Assembly (NCBI GenBank): GCA_946407675.1
Contig: CAMJPK010000002.1
Coordinates: 1-57,490, forward strand
Length of the DNA stretch: 57,490 nucleotides
Direction: 5' to 3'
Source: an uncultured Clostridia bacterium
GTDB taxonomy: Bacteria > Bacillota > Clostridia > Oscillospirales > Oscillospiraceae
Positions 16,366-24,594 of this stretch are shown here, piece after piece. The notes beneath the pieces were generated by a model. The model was not told the DNA's origin. It was given only the letters and a program-made list of their open reading frames with translations, and ran no database searches. Both the position numbers and the translations under genes were made by a program. Numbering within the stretch: position 1 is the first letter of the stretch; each line of letters opens with the position of its first letter.

Positions 16366-17534
16366 GCCGTCTCCAGTCCGAGCAGCGCGCGCAGCGCGTC
16401 CTCTTTCAGCTCGCTTCCGATCACGCACAGGCGGCCGGTGACCTCCGCGCTCCCGCGGCGGATGTCGGTCTCGCCGGGCACGTAGTCGAAGTGGATCCAC
16501 GCGCCGTCGGCGGCGTCCACAATGCCCTTCGCGCGCAGCACCGTGCCGAAGCGCGCTTCATCCTCCAGCGCGCCGAGGATGCGCCGCAGCTCATCCTCCG
16601 TGAATTTCTTCGCGGTCTCCACGCCCCAGCTCACGAAGATCTCGTCGGCGTCGTGGTCGTGGTGATGATGATGGTGGTGCTCATGGTCGTGGTCATGGTC
16701 GTGGCAGCCGCAGGTGCAGTCCGGGCCGTGGTCGTGGTGCTCATGCGCGTCGTCATCGTCATCGTCGTCATCGTCATCGTCGTCATCGTCGTGGTCGTGA
16801 TGGTGATGCTCATCTTCCCCGTGGTCGTGATGGTGATGGTGATGCGCGTGCTCGTGCGCGTCGTCCTCATCGTCGTCGTCATCGTCGTCATGCGCATGGT
16901 GCACCTGCTCGCAGCGCAGCTTCTCCAGCTCATGTGCCAGCGTGTCGGTATGCTGAATGGCGTTTAGGATCTGCTCGCCGCGCAATTCGTCCCACGGCGT
17001 CGTGATGATGAGGGCCTCCGGGTTCACCTCGCGCAGGAGCTTCACGCACTCGGCAAGCTTCTGCGCGTCCATGCCGCCCGTGCGGCTGAGGACGATCGCG
17101 CCCGCGCCGCTGATCTGGTCGTTGTAGAATTCGCCGAAGGCGCGCATATACCGCTTGCACTTTCCCGCGTCCGCGACGACGGTGGCGCTGTTGATCTCCA
17201 GCGCATCCCCGACGTGGCTGACGGCCTTCAGGATGTCGGAGAGCTTGCCGACGCCGCTCGGCTCGATGAGGATGCGATCCGGGTGATAGGTGTCCAGCAC
17301 CTCATGCAGCGCCGCGGTAAAATCGCCCACGAGGGAACAGCAGATGCAGCCGGCATTCAGCTCGTTGACCTGGATCCCGGATTCCTTCATGAACCCGCCG
17401 TCAATGCCGATCTCGCCGAACTCGTTCTCGATCAGCACCAGCTTCTCTCCCTGCAGCGCCTCGGCGATCAGTTTTTTGATCAGCGTCGTCTTGCCCGCGC
17501 CCAGAAAGCCCGAAAAAATATCAACCTTTGTCAT
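16362..17534 (-). CDS. CobW/COG0523 metal-chaperone GTPase with a long His/Asp-rich insert
   Basis: This is a 390-residue G3E GTPase. The P-loop is SGFLGAGKTT (8-17) and the family metal motif CICC lies at 63-66 (GCICCSL). The C-terminal domain runs about 298-390. Between GTPase and C-terminal domains sits an exceptional insert of about 85 residues (about 212-297), almost only His, Asp and Glu, with GPDCTCGCHDHD in the middle. It should bind many zinc, nickel or cobalt ions. Zinc is favoured by the DUF1980-like neighbour. It is first in a three-gene operon; the ATG follows GGAAGGAAA. Confidence 0.93.
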   Translation of the reverse strand: MTKVDIFSGFLGAGKTTLIKKLIAEALQGEKLVLIENEFGEIGIDGGFMKESGIQVNELNAGCICCSLVGDFTAALHEVLDTYHPDRILIEPSGVGKLSDILKAVSHVGDALEINSATVVADAGKCKRYMRAFGEFYNDQISGAGAIVLSRTGGMDAQKLAECVKLLREVNPEALIITTPWDELRGEQILNAIQHTDTLAHELEKLRCEQVHHAHDDDDDDDEDDAHEHAHHHHHHDHGEDEHHHHDHDDDDDDDDDDDDDDAHEHHDHGPDCTCGCHDHDHDHEHHHHHHHDHDADEIFVSWGVETAKKFTEDELRRILGALEDEARFGTVLRAKGIVDAADGAWIHFDYVPGETDIRRGSAEVTGRLCVIGSELKEDALRALLGLETA

Positions 17535-17575
17535 ACGTGTTTCCTTCCGTTCGTACAGAGTATCTCTAACAAAAC

Positions 17576-17584
17576 ATTATACCA
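17576..17584 (-). promoter_or_regulatory. Extended -10 promoter of the metal-GTPase operon
   Basis: On the minus strand TGGTATAAT is an extended -10 element with a perfect TATAAT (17581-17576), 42 bases before the CobW start. No clear -35 box lies at the right distance and no Zur-like box was recognised. Confidence 0.5.
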
Positions 17585-17638
17585 CACGCGTCAAGCGTCT
17601 GCAGCAGGGCATTTGACCCGATTTCGGCGCCGCGGCAC

Positions 17639-17667
17639 TTGCCATGTTGGGAAACTTGTGCTAGAAT
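17639..17667 (+). promoter_or_regulatory. Promoter of the rhomboid gene
   Basis: TTGCCA (17639-17644), a 17-base spacer and TAGAAT (17662-17667). Transcription would start near 17675, so the in-frame ATG at 17677 would be leaderless; the ATG at 17752 is preferred. Confidence 0.6.
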
Positions 17668-17751
17668 GGCTGCTGTATGACCGATCCGGTATGTGCCGGA
17701 CAACTGCGGGCAGGCGCCGTCCCGCCCTGTGCCGAGGCGACTGAAGCTTAC

Positions 17752-18330
17752 ATGAAAAAGAAGAAAAGAACCGCCCTCATTCAATACAATGCGCCGACGA
17801 CGCTGAATTTCGCCCTGATCTCGTTTCTGGTGCTGATCCTCCATTTTGCCACCCGCGGAGAATCCACGGCGAAGTTTTTCTGCGTCTATCGCTCGCCGCT
17901 CACGGATCTGCTGACCTATCCCCGCTTTCTCACCCACGTGCTGGGGCACAGCAGCTTTGCCCACTACTCTGGCAACATCATGATGATGCTGGTGCTCGGG
18001 CCCACGCTGGAGGAGCGCTACGGCAGCCGCACGATTCTGCTCTCCATTGTCTTTACCGCCTTCATTTCCGGTCTGATCCAGTGGCTCCTCTTTCCCGGCG
18101 CCGCGCTGCTCGGCGCCAGCGGCATCGTCTTCATGATGATCCTGATGGCCTCGCTCGGCGGCATGCGCTCCGGCGGCATACCGCTGACGCTGATCCTCGT
18201 GTTCGCCATCTACGTCGGGCAGGAGATCGTCACCGCCGTCACGCAGACGGACAACATCTCCCATCTGACGCACATCATCGGCGGCATCTGCGGCGCGGTC
18301 ATCGGCATCGGGCTGCGGAAGGGCGAATGA
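17752..18330 (+). CDS. Rhomboid-family intramembrane serine protease
   Basis: This 192-residue protein has about six membrane segments. The catalytic serine lies in GASGIVFMMILM (about residues 121-132, rhomboid GxSG) and the histidine partner in HLTHIIGG near residue 170. HSSFAHYSGNIMMMLVLGP (about 64-82) matches the conserved HxxxxHxxxN region. Rhomboids cleave membrane proteins inside the bilayer; the substrate is unknown. The ribosome site before the chosen ATG is weak, so a start at 17677 (25 residues longer) stays possible. The gene is monocistronic with its own promoter and terminator. Confidence 0.88.
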   Translation: MKKKKRTALIQYNAPTTLNFALISFLVLILHFATRGESTAKFFCVYRSPLTDLLTYPRFLTHVLGHSSFAHYSGNIMMMLVLGPTLEERYGSRTILLSIVFTAFISGLIQWLLFPGAALLGASGIVFMMILMASLGGMRSGGIPLTLILVFAIYVGQEIVTAVTQTDNISHLTHIIGGICGAVIGIGLRKGE

Positions 18331-18343
18331 GCGACGCCACAGC

Positions 18344-18375
18344 AAAAAGAACCCGTGATTTCACGGGTTCTTTTT
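18344..18375. terminator. Bidirectional intrinsic terminator
   Basis: A 15-bp stem AAAAAGAACCCGTGA/TCACGGGTTCTTTTT with a 2-base loop lies between the convergent rhomboid and DUF4349 genes. Confidence 0.9.
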
Positions 18376-18390
18376 ATGTGTTATGTGCTT

Positions 18391-19401
18391 TTACTGCTTG
18401 GGGGATTGCGGCTCCTGCGGGGGCTGCGGCGGTGCCTGCGGGGGCGCCTGCGGCGGCACGTAGGCCGGCTGCCGCGCGCTGCGCGCCTTCTGGCGGCGGC
18501 GGATCCTCAAAACGATGAGCACGACCGCGATCACGATGATGAGGAAGATCAGCCAGCCGATCCAGCCGCGCGCCACGCCCAGCAGGAAGCGCTGCAGTCC
18601 GTCCACAAAGCCGGCCGAGCCGGAGCGGAAGGCCTGTCCCAGCTTCGCGCCGAAGCCGATGACCGGCTGCTCCACCTCGGTGAGCTTGTAGACCTCGGTC
18701 AGGCTGATCGTCACCGTGGCGTAGTTCACAAGGGAATCATACTTCCGCAGCGTGCCGGTCAGCTGCTCGATGGCCAGCTCGGTCTCGCTGATGGCGGACT
18801 CCAGCGTGATGATGTCCTCCATGTCCTCCGCCTGCCGCAGGAGATCCTGCAACCGCGCCAGCTTGGTCTTCTGGGTCTCCAGACGCGATTCGGTGTCATA
18901 GTAGCGCTCGCTGACGTCCTCGGCGCTGCGGCTGAGGTTGTTCACCTGGCACAGCTCGCCCACCGCGGACAAAAACGCCTCAAAATGCTCCGCCGGGAGC
19001 CGGACGGTGTAATAGCCGTGGCGGTAGCTGGCATAGTTGTTCAGCTCGCTGTTCTCATAGTACCCGCCGAGGCGCGCCACCAGCTCGTTGAGGCCCTGCA
19101 GGGCCGTGTCGAACTCGGTGCTCTCCATGTCGATGTTGGCGCGATAGATCAGCTTGACGTTCTCGGGCAGGCCGGCGGCGGTCTGCGTGACCGCATTGGA
19201 TTCCTCCTTCATCGCCGGTTCCACGGCGATCTCCGCCGCCCAGCCCGCGCCGTTGTCATACATCGCGCCGCTGCCGCTGGAAGCGGGCTTGGCGCTGTCC
19301 GTGCGCGCGTATTCCGCCTTCGGGCTGCTGCTTCCGCCGCAGCCGCACAGCAGCATGGCCAGCAGCAGGGCCGAAAGGATGAGGCATAAACTCTTTTTCA
19401 T
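18391..19401 (-). CDS. DUF4349 lipoprotein
   Basis: This 336-residue protein has a signal peptide and lipobox (MKKSLCLILSALLLAMLLCG, then CGG), so it is probably lipid-anchored outside the membrane. The DUF4349 domain spans about 80-285: RANIDMESTEFD, the helical pair around DTESRLETQKTKLARLQDLL, and YATVTISLTEV. A C-terminal membrane helix (GWIGWLIFLIIVIAVVLIV, about 279-297) and a proline/glutamine-rich cytosolic tail follow. GGAGGG lies 7 bases before the ATG. DUF4349 function is not known; the coiled coil suggests scaffolding. Confidence 0.88.
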   Translation of the reverse strand: MKKSLCLILSALLLAMLLCGCGGSSSPKAEYARTDSAKPASSGSGAMYDNGAGWAAEIAVEPAMKEESNAVTQTAAGLPENVKLIYRANIDMESTEFDTALQGLNELVARLGGYYENSELNNYASYRHGYYTVRLPAEHFEAFLSAVGELCQVNNLSRSAEDVSERYYDTESRLETQKTKLARLQDLLRQAEDMEDIITLESAISETELAIEQLTGTLRKYDSLVNYATVTISLTEVYKLTEVEQPVIGFGAKLGQAFRSGSAGFVDGLQRFLLGVARGWIGWLIFLIIVIAVVLIVLRIRRRQKARSARQPAYVPPQAPPQAPPQPPQEPQSPKQ

Positions 19402-19514
19402 TGGAAGTCCCTCCGTTTCATCATAATTCGTCCGATTGTCGCAGATCGGGTTTCCTGATTTCTTTGACGCGATACCGTGCAAAAAGTTCCATGCGAAATC
19501 TGCCGTCGCGGGGA

Positions 19515-19546
19515 TTGCGGTATTCGGGTAAAAATGGTAATATAAT
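19515..19546 (+). promoter_or_regulatory. Probable promoter of the PPTase gene
   Basis: TTGCGG (19515-19520) and, after 17 bases, TAATATAAT (19538-19546), which can be read as TAATAT or TATAAT. It drives the phosphopantetheinyl transferase and perhaps the SLH gene behind it. Confidence 0.5.
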
Positions 19547-19606
19547 AAGTTAAGAGTATTCTAACACCGTATGCGCAAAAACGCAAGGACGGAGGGTGGG
19601 CGGCAG

Positions 19607-20236
19607 ATGACCGATATCAGATTCTCGGACGCAGCGCTTCTGGAGGACGCCGCGCGCTTCTTCGACGCCTACGCCGCCGTTCCGGCATCGCGCCGGGAAA
19701 AGGTCGACCGGCTGCGCTCCGGCGCGGCGAAGCGTCTTTCCCTGTGCGCGGGGAAGCTTCTGGCGGACGCGCTGCGCGACCGCGGCGTCGATGCGTCGGA
19801 CATGCTCCTCGCGGAGGGGCCATACGGAAAGCCCTGGCTCCCCCGTCGGCCGGACGTGCAGTTTTCTCTCTCCCACTCCGGCACGCGCGCCATGTGCGTC
19901 ACGGCGGACGTTCCCGTCGGCTGCGACATCCAGCAGATCACGCCGCGCTCGCTGCGCGTCGCCGAGCGCTTTTTCACAGCAGAGGAGCGGCGGTGCATCT
20001 TCGCGCCGGCGGACGAATCAGAGCAGCGGGCGCTGTTTTTCCGCATCTGGACGCTCAAGGAAAGCTTCATCAAATGCGTCGGGCTGGGGCTTTCGCTGCC
20101 GCTGGAATCCTTCTCCGTTTTCCCGGAGGGGGATCGGATCGTTCTCCGGCAAACGTACGACGACGGGCGTTACGCGTTTACGGAGCCGGACGCGGGCGCG
20201 GGCTATTGCAGCGCCGTCTGCCTGCGGGAAGAATAA
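19607..20236 (+). CDS. 4'-phosphopantetheinyl transferase (Sfp type)
   Basis: This enzyme of 209 residues transfers the phosphopantetheine arm of CoA to carrier proteins. The conserved motifs are EGPYGKPWLP (about 74-83), FSLSHSG (about 90-96), VGCDIQQI (about 105-112) and RIWTLKESFIK (about 147-157). The usual GxDIE is GCDIQ here, so one of the metal-ligand acids is a glutamine. The start at 19607 follows GGAGGGTGGGCGG; an upstream ATG at 19571 lacks a site. No polyketide or peptide synthetase gene is nearby, so it may serve fatty-acid carrier protein or a distant cluster. Confidence 0.88.
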   Translation: MTDIRFSDAALLEDAARFFDAYAAVPASRREKVDRLRSGAAKRLSLCAGKLLADALRDRGVDASDMLLAEGPYGKPWLPRRPDVQFSLSHSGTRAMCVTADVPVGCDIQQITPRSLRVAERFFTAEERRCIFAPADESEQRALFFRIWTLKESFIKCVGLGLSLPLESFSVFPEGDRIVLRQTYDDGRYAFTEPDAGAGYCSAVCLREE

Positions 20237-20280
20237 GAATCACATTTCACGATTCCGCGATCTTGGAAGGAGGTGTGCCC

Positions 20281-22425
20281 ATGCTTGATTTTGAACAGCA
20301 GATCTCGCTTGCGCTGGCCGGCGACGCTTCGGCATTGGGCGCGCTCTATTCCGAGACTGTCGCTACGGTCTACTATTCCTCGCTGCGGATCACGGGCGCG
20401 GCCTATCCCGCCCATCTTGTGACGGTCCGCACCTATCGGCTGGCCTTCGCCAACCTCTCGCGCCTGAACCATCCGCAGGCCTTTCCCGTCTGGCTCGACC
20501 GTCTGAGCGTCTATCTGGCTTACCATGCATCTGCCGACCGCTATTCCGGCGCGGAGCTCAGCGCCGCCCGGGAGGATCTGATCGCGTTTCTGCGGGACTT
20601 TCACCGGATGAGCGATGCGGAGATCGCGGCGCTGCTCGCGGTGGAGGAGCAGGCCGTAACGAACTGCGACGCGCAGGCGCAGGGTGCGCAGACCGATGAG
20701 TTTCTCATGGGGAAGGACGCCGTGCTGGGCATTTGGCACGACATCTGCGATTCCGAGGGAACAAACGGACCGGCAGGCGATGTGCCGCTGCCCGCGCCCT
20801 CCGCGCCGGTACGCGGCGAGGACGGGGCGCAGACGCCCGCATCGGCGGCCCGCAAGGACCTCCGGGAATCCGCGGAATACAAAATGAAGCGCACCCGCCG
20901 GCGCGTCCTGCGCATCTGCGCCGCGGCGGCGCTCCTCCTGCTCATCGGCGGGACGGTATACGGCGCGCTGCACGCGCGCAATCCCGAGGAACGCCGCACC
21001 GAGCGCGAGGTCTCGCGCCTTGCGAACAAGCTCTCCGTCCAGCTTTCCGGACAGGTCGGAGAGATCTATCCGATCTCCGAGGACAAGTATTTTGTCTCCA
21101 TCAACCTCGGTTACGGCGGCGTGGAGGGGCTGGTCGTGCAGTACGAGCTTGCGGAAAACGCCATCCGCGTCAGCTCGCCCGACGGCGGCGCGCTGTCGGA
21201 AAGTGAGCTGCAGAAGCTCACCGGCGACCGGTATATGCAGGTGCTTTACAATCCCACAGGCACCGGCAGCGGCGCCGCGCGGGCCGGCGCGCTGGATGCC
21301 AAGCCCGGCGACGTTCTGCCCTCGGCGCAGCCGACGGAATCCCCCGCGCCCACAAAAACGCCCATCGTCTCCGAGAAATATGAGGGCTCCGAGTATGATC
21401 CGCTGGAAAACCGCGGCGACTTCAGCATTTTGCTGCGGATCAACTGCCGCAACGTCGATCTTTCCCGCCCCATGACCATCGTCATGGACTCCGCGATCTC
21501 CAAGGCCATCGGCGATGCCGGCGGGCTGCAGATCGCCCTCAACGACGCGCGCCACTGCATCACGCTCTCCACGGCGCAGCTTCAAAAGCTGTGCAGCGCC
21601 TACGGTTCCGTTACGGTGCGCCTGCATGCGCAGTCCGACCGCCGCTACAGCATCGCCTTTTATTCCGAAACCGGACAAAAGGTCACCGAGCTGTTCAGCA
21701 CGATGACCTTCACGCTCCCGGCGGACGGGCCGATGACCTATGTGTTCGCGGTCTACGACAGCGGGACGGAGAGCCGCGGCGGTATCTATGACAAGGAAAA
21801 TGAGACGATCTCCTTCCCCGTCTATCTCTCCGGCGTCTATGAGCTGATCGGCAGCGAGCGGGAGATCCGCGACAGCGACGCCATGGACGATGAGACCGCC
21901 AAGGCCGCGTATTTCCTCTCGGCGCTGGAATTCATGCCGCCCGACAGCGCGGGCCGCTTCCGTCCGAATGATACGATGACGCGCAACGAGGCCGTCAGCA
22001 TCATCGGGCGCATGTTCCTCGCGACGGATCAAAGCCTCACCTCCGCCTATCCGGACGTCGATTTCAGCGATCCCGCCTATGCGTATATCACCTTCGGCAC
22101 CGCGACGCACATCCTCACCGGCGTCGGGGACGGCACCTTCCGCGGCGAATCGGAGATCAGCCGCGAGGACCTCATCACGATCTGCGGCCGCACGCTGCTC
22201 TACCGTTTCCGCAAGGAAGCGTCGGAGCGGACAGACGCCCCGCTCGGCTTTGACGATGAGTCGCTGCTGTCCGATTACGCCCGCGACAGCGCCGCGCTTC
22301 TGATCGAAAACGGCATCCTCAAGGCCGGCGGCGCGCTCCGGCCGAAGGACGCCGCCACGCGCGGCGAGGCCGCCGTGCTGCTCTACCGGATGTACTGCTG
22401 TCTGTACGGCTACGAGGCGGACTGA
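20281..22425 (+). CDS. Sigma-factor-like / transmembrane / S-layer-homology fusion protein
   Basis: This 714-residue protein begins 4 bases after GGAGGTGTG. Residues 1-130 look like a degenerate ECF sigma region 2 and 4: QQISLALAGDASALGALYSETVATVYYSSLRITG and RDFHRMSDAEIAALLAVEEQAV. A linker leads to a basic stop (KRTRRR) and one membrane helix (209-229). Outside lie a beta-rich region (about 240-530) with a Pro/Thr/Ser linker, then SLH-type repeats (about 541-714, with RFRPNDTMTRNEAVSIIGRM and GGALRPKDAATRGEAAVLLYRM). The layout suggests a cytosolic regulator domain tethered to a wall-binding domain. The sigma-like reading is by pattern only. Confidence 0.82.
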   Translation: MLDFEQQISLALAGDASALGALYSETVATVYYSSLRITGAAYPAHLVTVRTYRLAFANLSRLNHPQAFPVWLDRLSVYLAYHASADRYSGAELSAAREDLIAFLRDFHRMSDAEIAALLAVEEQAVTNCDAQAQGAQTDEFLMGKDAVLGIWHDICDSEGTNGPAGDVPLPAPSAPVRGEDGAQTPASAARKDLRESAEYKMKRTRRRVLRICAAAALLLLIGGTVYGALHARNPEERRTEREVSRLANKLSVQLSGQVGEIYPISEDKYFVSINLGYGGVEGLVVQYELAENAIRVSSPDGGALSESELQKLTGDRYMQVLYNPTGTGSGAARAGALDAKPGDVLPSAQPTESPAPTKTPIVSEKYEGSEYDPLENRGDFSILLRINCRNVDLSRPMTIVMDSAISKAIGDAGGLQIALNDARHCITLSTAQLQKLCSAYGSVTVRLHAQSDRRYSIAFYSETGQKVTELFSTMTFTLPADGPMTYVFAVYDSGTESRGGIYDKENETISFPVYLSGVYELIGSEREIRDSDAMDDETAKAAYFLSALEFMPPDSAGRFRPNDTMTRNEAVSIIGRMFLATDQSLTSAYPDVDFSDPAYAYITFGTATHILTGVGDGTFRGESEISREDLITICGRTLLYRFRKEASERTDAPLGFDDESLLSDYARDSAALLIENGILKAGGALRPKDAATRGEAAVLLYRMYCCLYGYEAD

Positions 22426-22448
22426 TCGGCATCGGCGGAAACAGCGAA

Positions 22449-22476
22449 AGACGGCGCGGGGGAACGCGCGCCGTCT
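22449..22476 (+). terminator. Terminator after the SLH gene
   Basis: The stem AGACGGCGCG/CGCGCCGTCT (22449-22458 with 22467-22476) is followed by CATTTTC. Confidence 0.65.
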
Positions 22477-22493
22477 CATTTTCAATACATTAG

Positions 22494-22532
22494 ATGAAGC
22501 AGGCGCGGCCGCTGCGGCCGCGCCTGCTTCAT
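22494..22532. terminator. Bidirectional hairpin, end of the arginine operon
   Basis: An 18-bp perfect stem (22494-22511 with 22515-22532) with a 3-base loop, 18 bases beyond the argD stop codon. It also backs up the terminator of the convergent SLH gene. Confidence 0.8.
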
Positions 22533-22550
22533 ATTCTTTGAACCTCGTGA

Positions 22551-23720
22551 TCATTCCGCGCAGGCCGCCTTGATGACGGCGACGGCCTTGTGCAAAAGCT
22601 CGGTCGGGATGTTCAGCGCGGGCAACAAACGCACGCGGTCCTTCGCCGTCAGGCACAAAACGCCGTTTTCCATGCAGGTCTTGACGACGTCCGCGGCGCT
22701 TTTGTTCGCCGGCTTGATGCCGATCATCAGCCCCATGCCGCTCACCGACTCCACGCCGGGCGCGCCGGTCAGCGCGCTGAAAATGTAGGCGCTCTTCTCC
22801 CGCACCTCGGCCAGAAGCGCATCGTCGATGCGGCTGAGGATGCTGACCGCGCCGGCGCAGCACACGGGGTTGCCGCCGAAGGTGGAGCCGTGGTCGCCGG
22901 GGGTCAGGACGTCCGCAACCTTTTCTCCCAGCAGTGCGCAGCCCAGCGGCAGACCGCCGCCGAGCCCCTTCGCCGTGGTGACGATATCGGGCTCGATGCC
23001 GTAGTTCATATAGGAATAGAGCTGTCCGGTGCGGCCGTTGCCGGTCTGCACCTCGTCAACGATCAGCAAAATGTCGTTTTCCTTCGCCGCCTGCGCGACG
23101 CCCTTCACAAAGTCGGCGTCCATGACCTTGACGCCGCCCTCGCCCTGAATGCATTCGATGAGGATGGCCGCGCACTTGTGCGACGCCATCTGCGCCTTCG
23201 CATCGTTAAGGTCGTTGGGCTGCACATGCGCGAAGCCCGGCGTCAGCGGCTGAAAGAGCTCGTGGTAGTGGTCCTGCCCCGTGGCCGCCAGCGTCGTGAG
23301 CGTCCGGCCGTGAAAGCTGTTCCACAGCGTGAGGATCGTGCTGTATTCCGGTCCCTTGTGCGCGGCAGCCCATTTGCGTGCGACCTTGATGCCGCACTCG
23401 TTGGCCTCGGCGCCGGAGTTGCCGAAGAAGACCTTTTTCATGCCGGTGCGCTCGCACAGCATCTGCGCAAGCTGGACGCAGGGCTCGGTGTAGTAGAGGT
23501 TGGAGGTGTGCTGCACGCGGTCGAGCTGCGCCGTCACCGCCTGCTTCCAGACCGGATCACCGATGCCGAAGGAGTTCACGGCGATGCCGCTGCCCATGTC
23601 GATGTAGACCTTGCCCTCCGCGTCCGTCAGCGTGCTGCCGTGTCCGGCGACGATCTCCACCGGGAAGCGGGCATAGGTGTTGGCGATATAGGTCTTGTCC
23701 AGCGTTTTCAGATCATGCAT
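22551..23720 (-). CDS. argD: Acetylornithine aminotransferase
   Basis: This 389-residue class III PLP aminotransferase converts N-acetylglutamate semialdehyde to N-acetylornithine. Signature stretches are FFGNSGAEANECGIKVARKW, the PLP lysine K251 in TTAKGLGGGLPLG, DEVQTGNGRTG, and GSTFGGNPV. It is the last gene of argC-argJ-argB-argD and overlaps argB by 8 bases. Length is usual. A succinyl-diaminopimelate side activity is known for the family. Confidence 0.96.
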   Translation of the reverse strand: MHDLKTLDKTYIANTYARFPVEIVAGHGSTLTDAEGKVYIDMGSGIAVNSFGIGDPVWKQAVTAQLDRVQHTSNLYYTEPCVQLAQMLCERTGMKKVFFGNSGAEANECGIKVARKWAAAHKGPEYSTILTLWNSFHGRTLTTLAATGQDHYHELFQPLTPGFAHVQPNDLNDAKAQMASHKCAAILIECIQGEGGVKVMDADFVKGVAQAAKENDILLIVDEVQTGNGRTGQLYSYMNYGIEPDIVTTAKGLGGGLPLGCALLGEKVADVLTPGDHGSTFGGNPVCCAGAVSILSRIDDALLAEVREKSAYIFSALTGAPGVESVSGMGLMIGIKPANKSAADVVKTCMENGVLCLTAKDRVRLLPALNIPTELLHKAVAVIKAACAE

Positions 23721-24594
23721 TGTTCTCGTCTCCGATCACCATGGTACCGGCGCCCTCGTCCGTCAGCAGCTCCATCAAGATCGCATGGGGCACCCGGCCA
23801 TCCATAATTATTACCTTCTTGACGCCCATGTGGATGGCGTCGATGCAGCACTCCACCTTCGGGATCATGCCGCCGGAGATCACGTTCTGGCGGAACAGCT
23901 CCGTGGCCTCCGGGATCGTGAGCGCCGGGATCAGCGTGGACGGGTCATGCGGATCGCGCAGGATGCCCGCGATGTCCGTCATCATGATGAGACGCTCCGC
24001 GCCCAGCGCGCCCGCGATCCATGCCGCGGCAGTGTCGCCGTTGATGTTGTAGGCGTTGCCCTCGTCGTCGCAGCCGATCGTGGAGATGACGGGGATATAA
24101 CCGCGCTCCAGCAGGTCCATGACCGGCTTGATATTGATTTTCGTGATGCTGCCGACATAGCCGAGGGCGGCGTTTTTCATTTTCGCCTCGATGAGCTTGC
24201 CGTCCATGCCGCTCAAACCCACGGCGTTGCCGCCGTTGCGCTCCAGCATCGTCACAAGGCCCTTGTTGACCTTGCCCGCCAGTACCATCTGCACGATGTC
24301 GACGGTCTCACGGTCGGTGACGCGCAGCCCGTCCACAAACTCGGGCTTTTTGCCGAGGCGGTCCATCATATCGCTGATCTCCGGGCCGCCGCCGTGCACC
24401 AGCACGACGCGGATGCCGATGAGCCAGAGCAGCACGATGTCCTCCATGACCTGATGCTTCAGCTCCGCGTTCACCATGGCGTTGCCGCCGTACTTGACGA
24501 CGACGATCTTGCCGCTGTACTTGCGGATGTACGGGAGCGCCTGCGTCAGCACCTGCGCCCGCTGCGCATTGGAGAATTCATGTAGTTCCATCAT
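23713..24594 (-). CDS. argB: Acetylglutamate kinase
   Basis: This 293-residue amino-acid kinase phosphorylates N-acetylglutamate. It shows VVVKYGGNAM (about 30-39), VLVHGGGPEIS (about 63-73), GLSGMDG, NINGDTAAAWIAGAL and GGMIPKVECC. The start at 24594 overlaps the argJ stop by 4 bases; the longer frame upstream lies inside argJ. The N-terminal helix before the kinase core (NAQRAQVLTQALPYIRKY) is typical of arginine-inhibited hexameric enzymes, so feedback inhibition is likely. Confidence 0.96.
   Translation of the reverse strand: MMELHEFSNAQRAQVLTQALPYIRKYSGKIVVVKYGGNAMVNAELKHQVMEDIVLLWLIGIRVVLVHGGGPEISDMMDRLGKKPEFVDGLRVTDRETVDIVQMVLAGKVNKGLVTMLERNGGNAVGLSGMDGKLIEAKMKNAALGYVGSITKINIKPVMDLLERGYIPVISTIGCDDEGNAYNINGDTAAAWIAGALGAERLIMMTDIAGILRDPHDPSTLIPALTIPEATELFRQNVISGGMIPKVECCIDAIHMGVKKVIIMDGRVPHAILMELLTDEGAGTMVIGDENNA

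Noticed and set aside
16640-16920. Tandem GTC/ATG/GTG-rich repeats that look like a microsatellite or CRISPR-like array
   Set aside because: They encode the His/Asp-rich insert of the CobW protein in frame; there are no unique spacers and the gene is continuous on both sides.
17677-17751. The longer rhomboid start at 17677
   Set aside because: It would begin within a few bases of the predicted transcription start and the added residues (Cys, Ala, Gly, Pro) do not resemble a rhomboid N-terminus.
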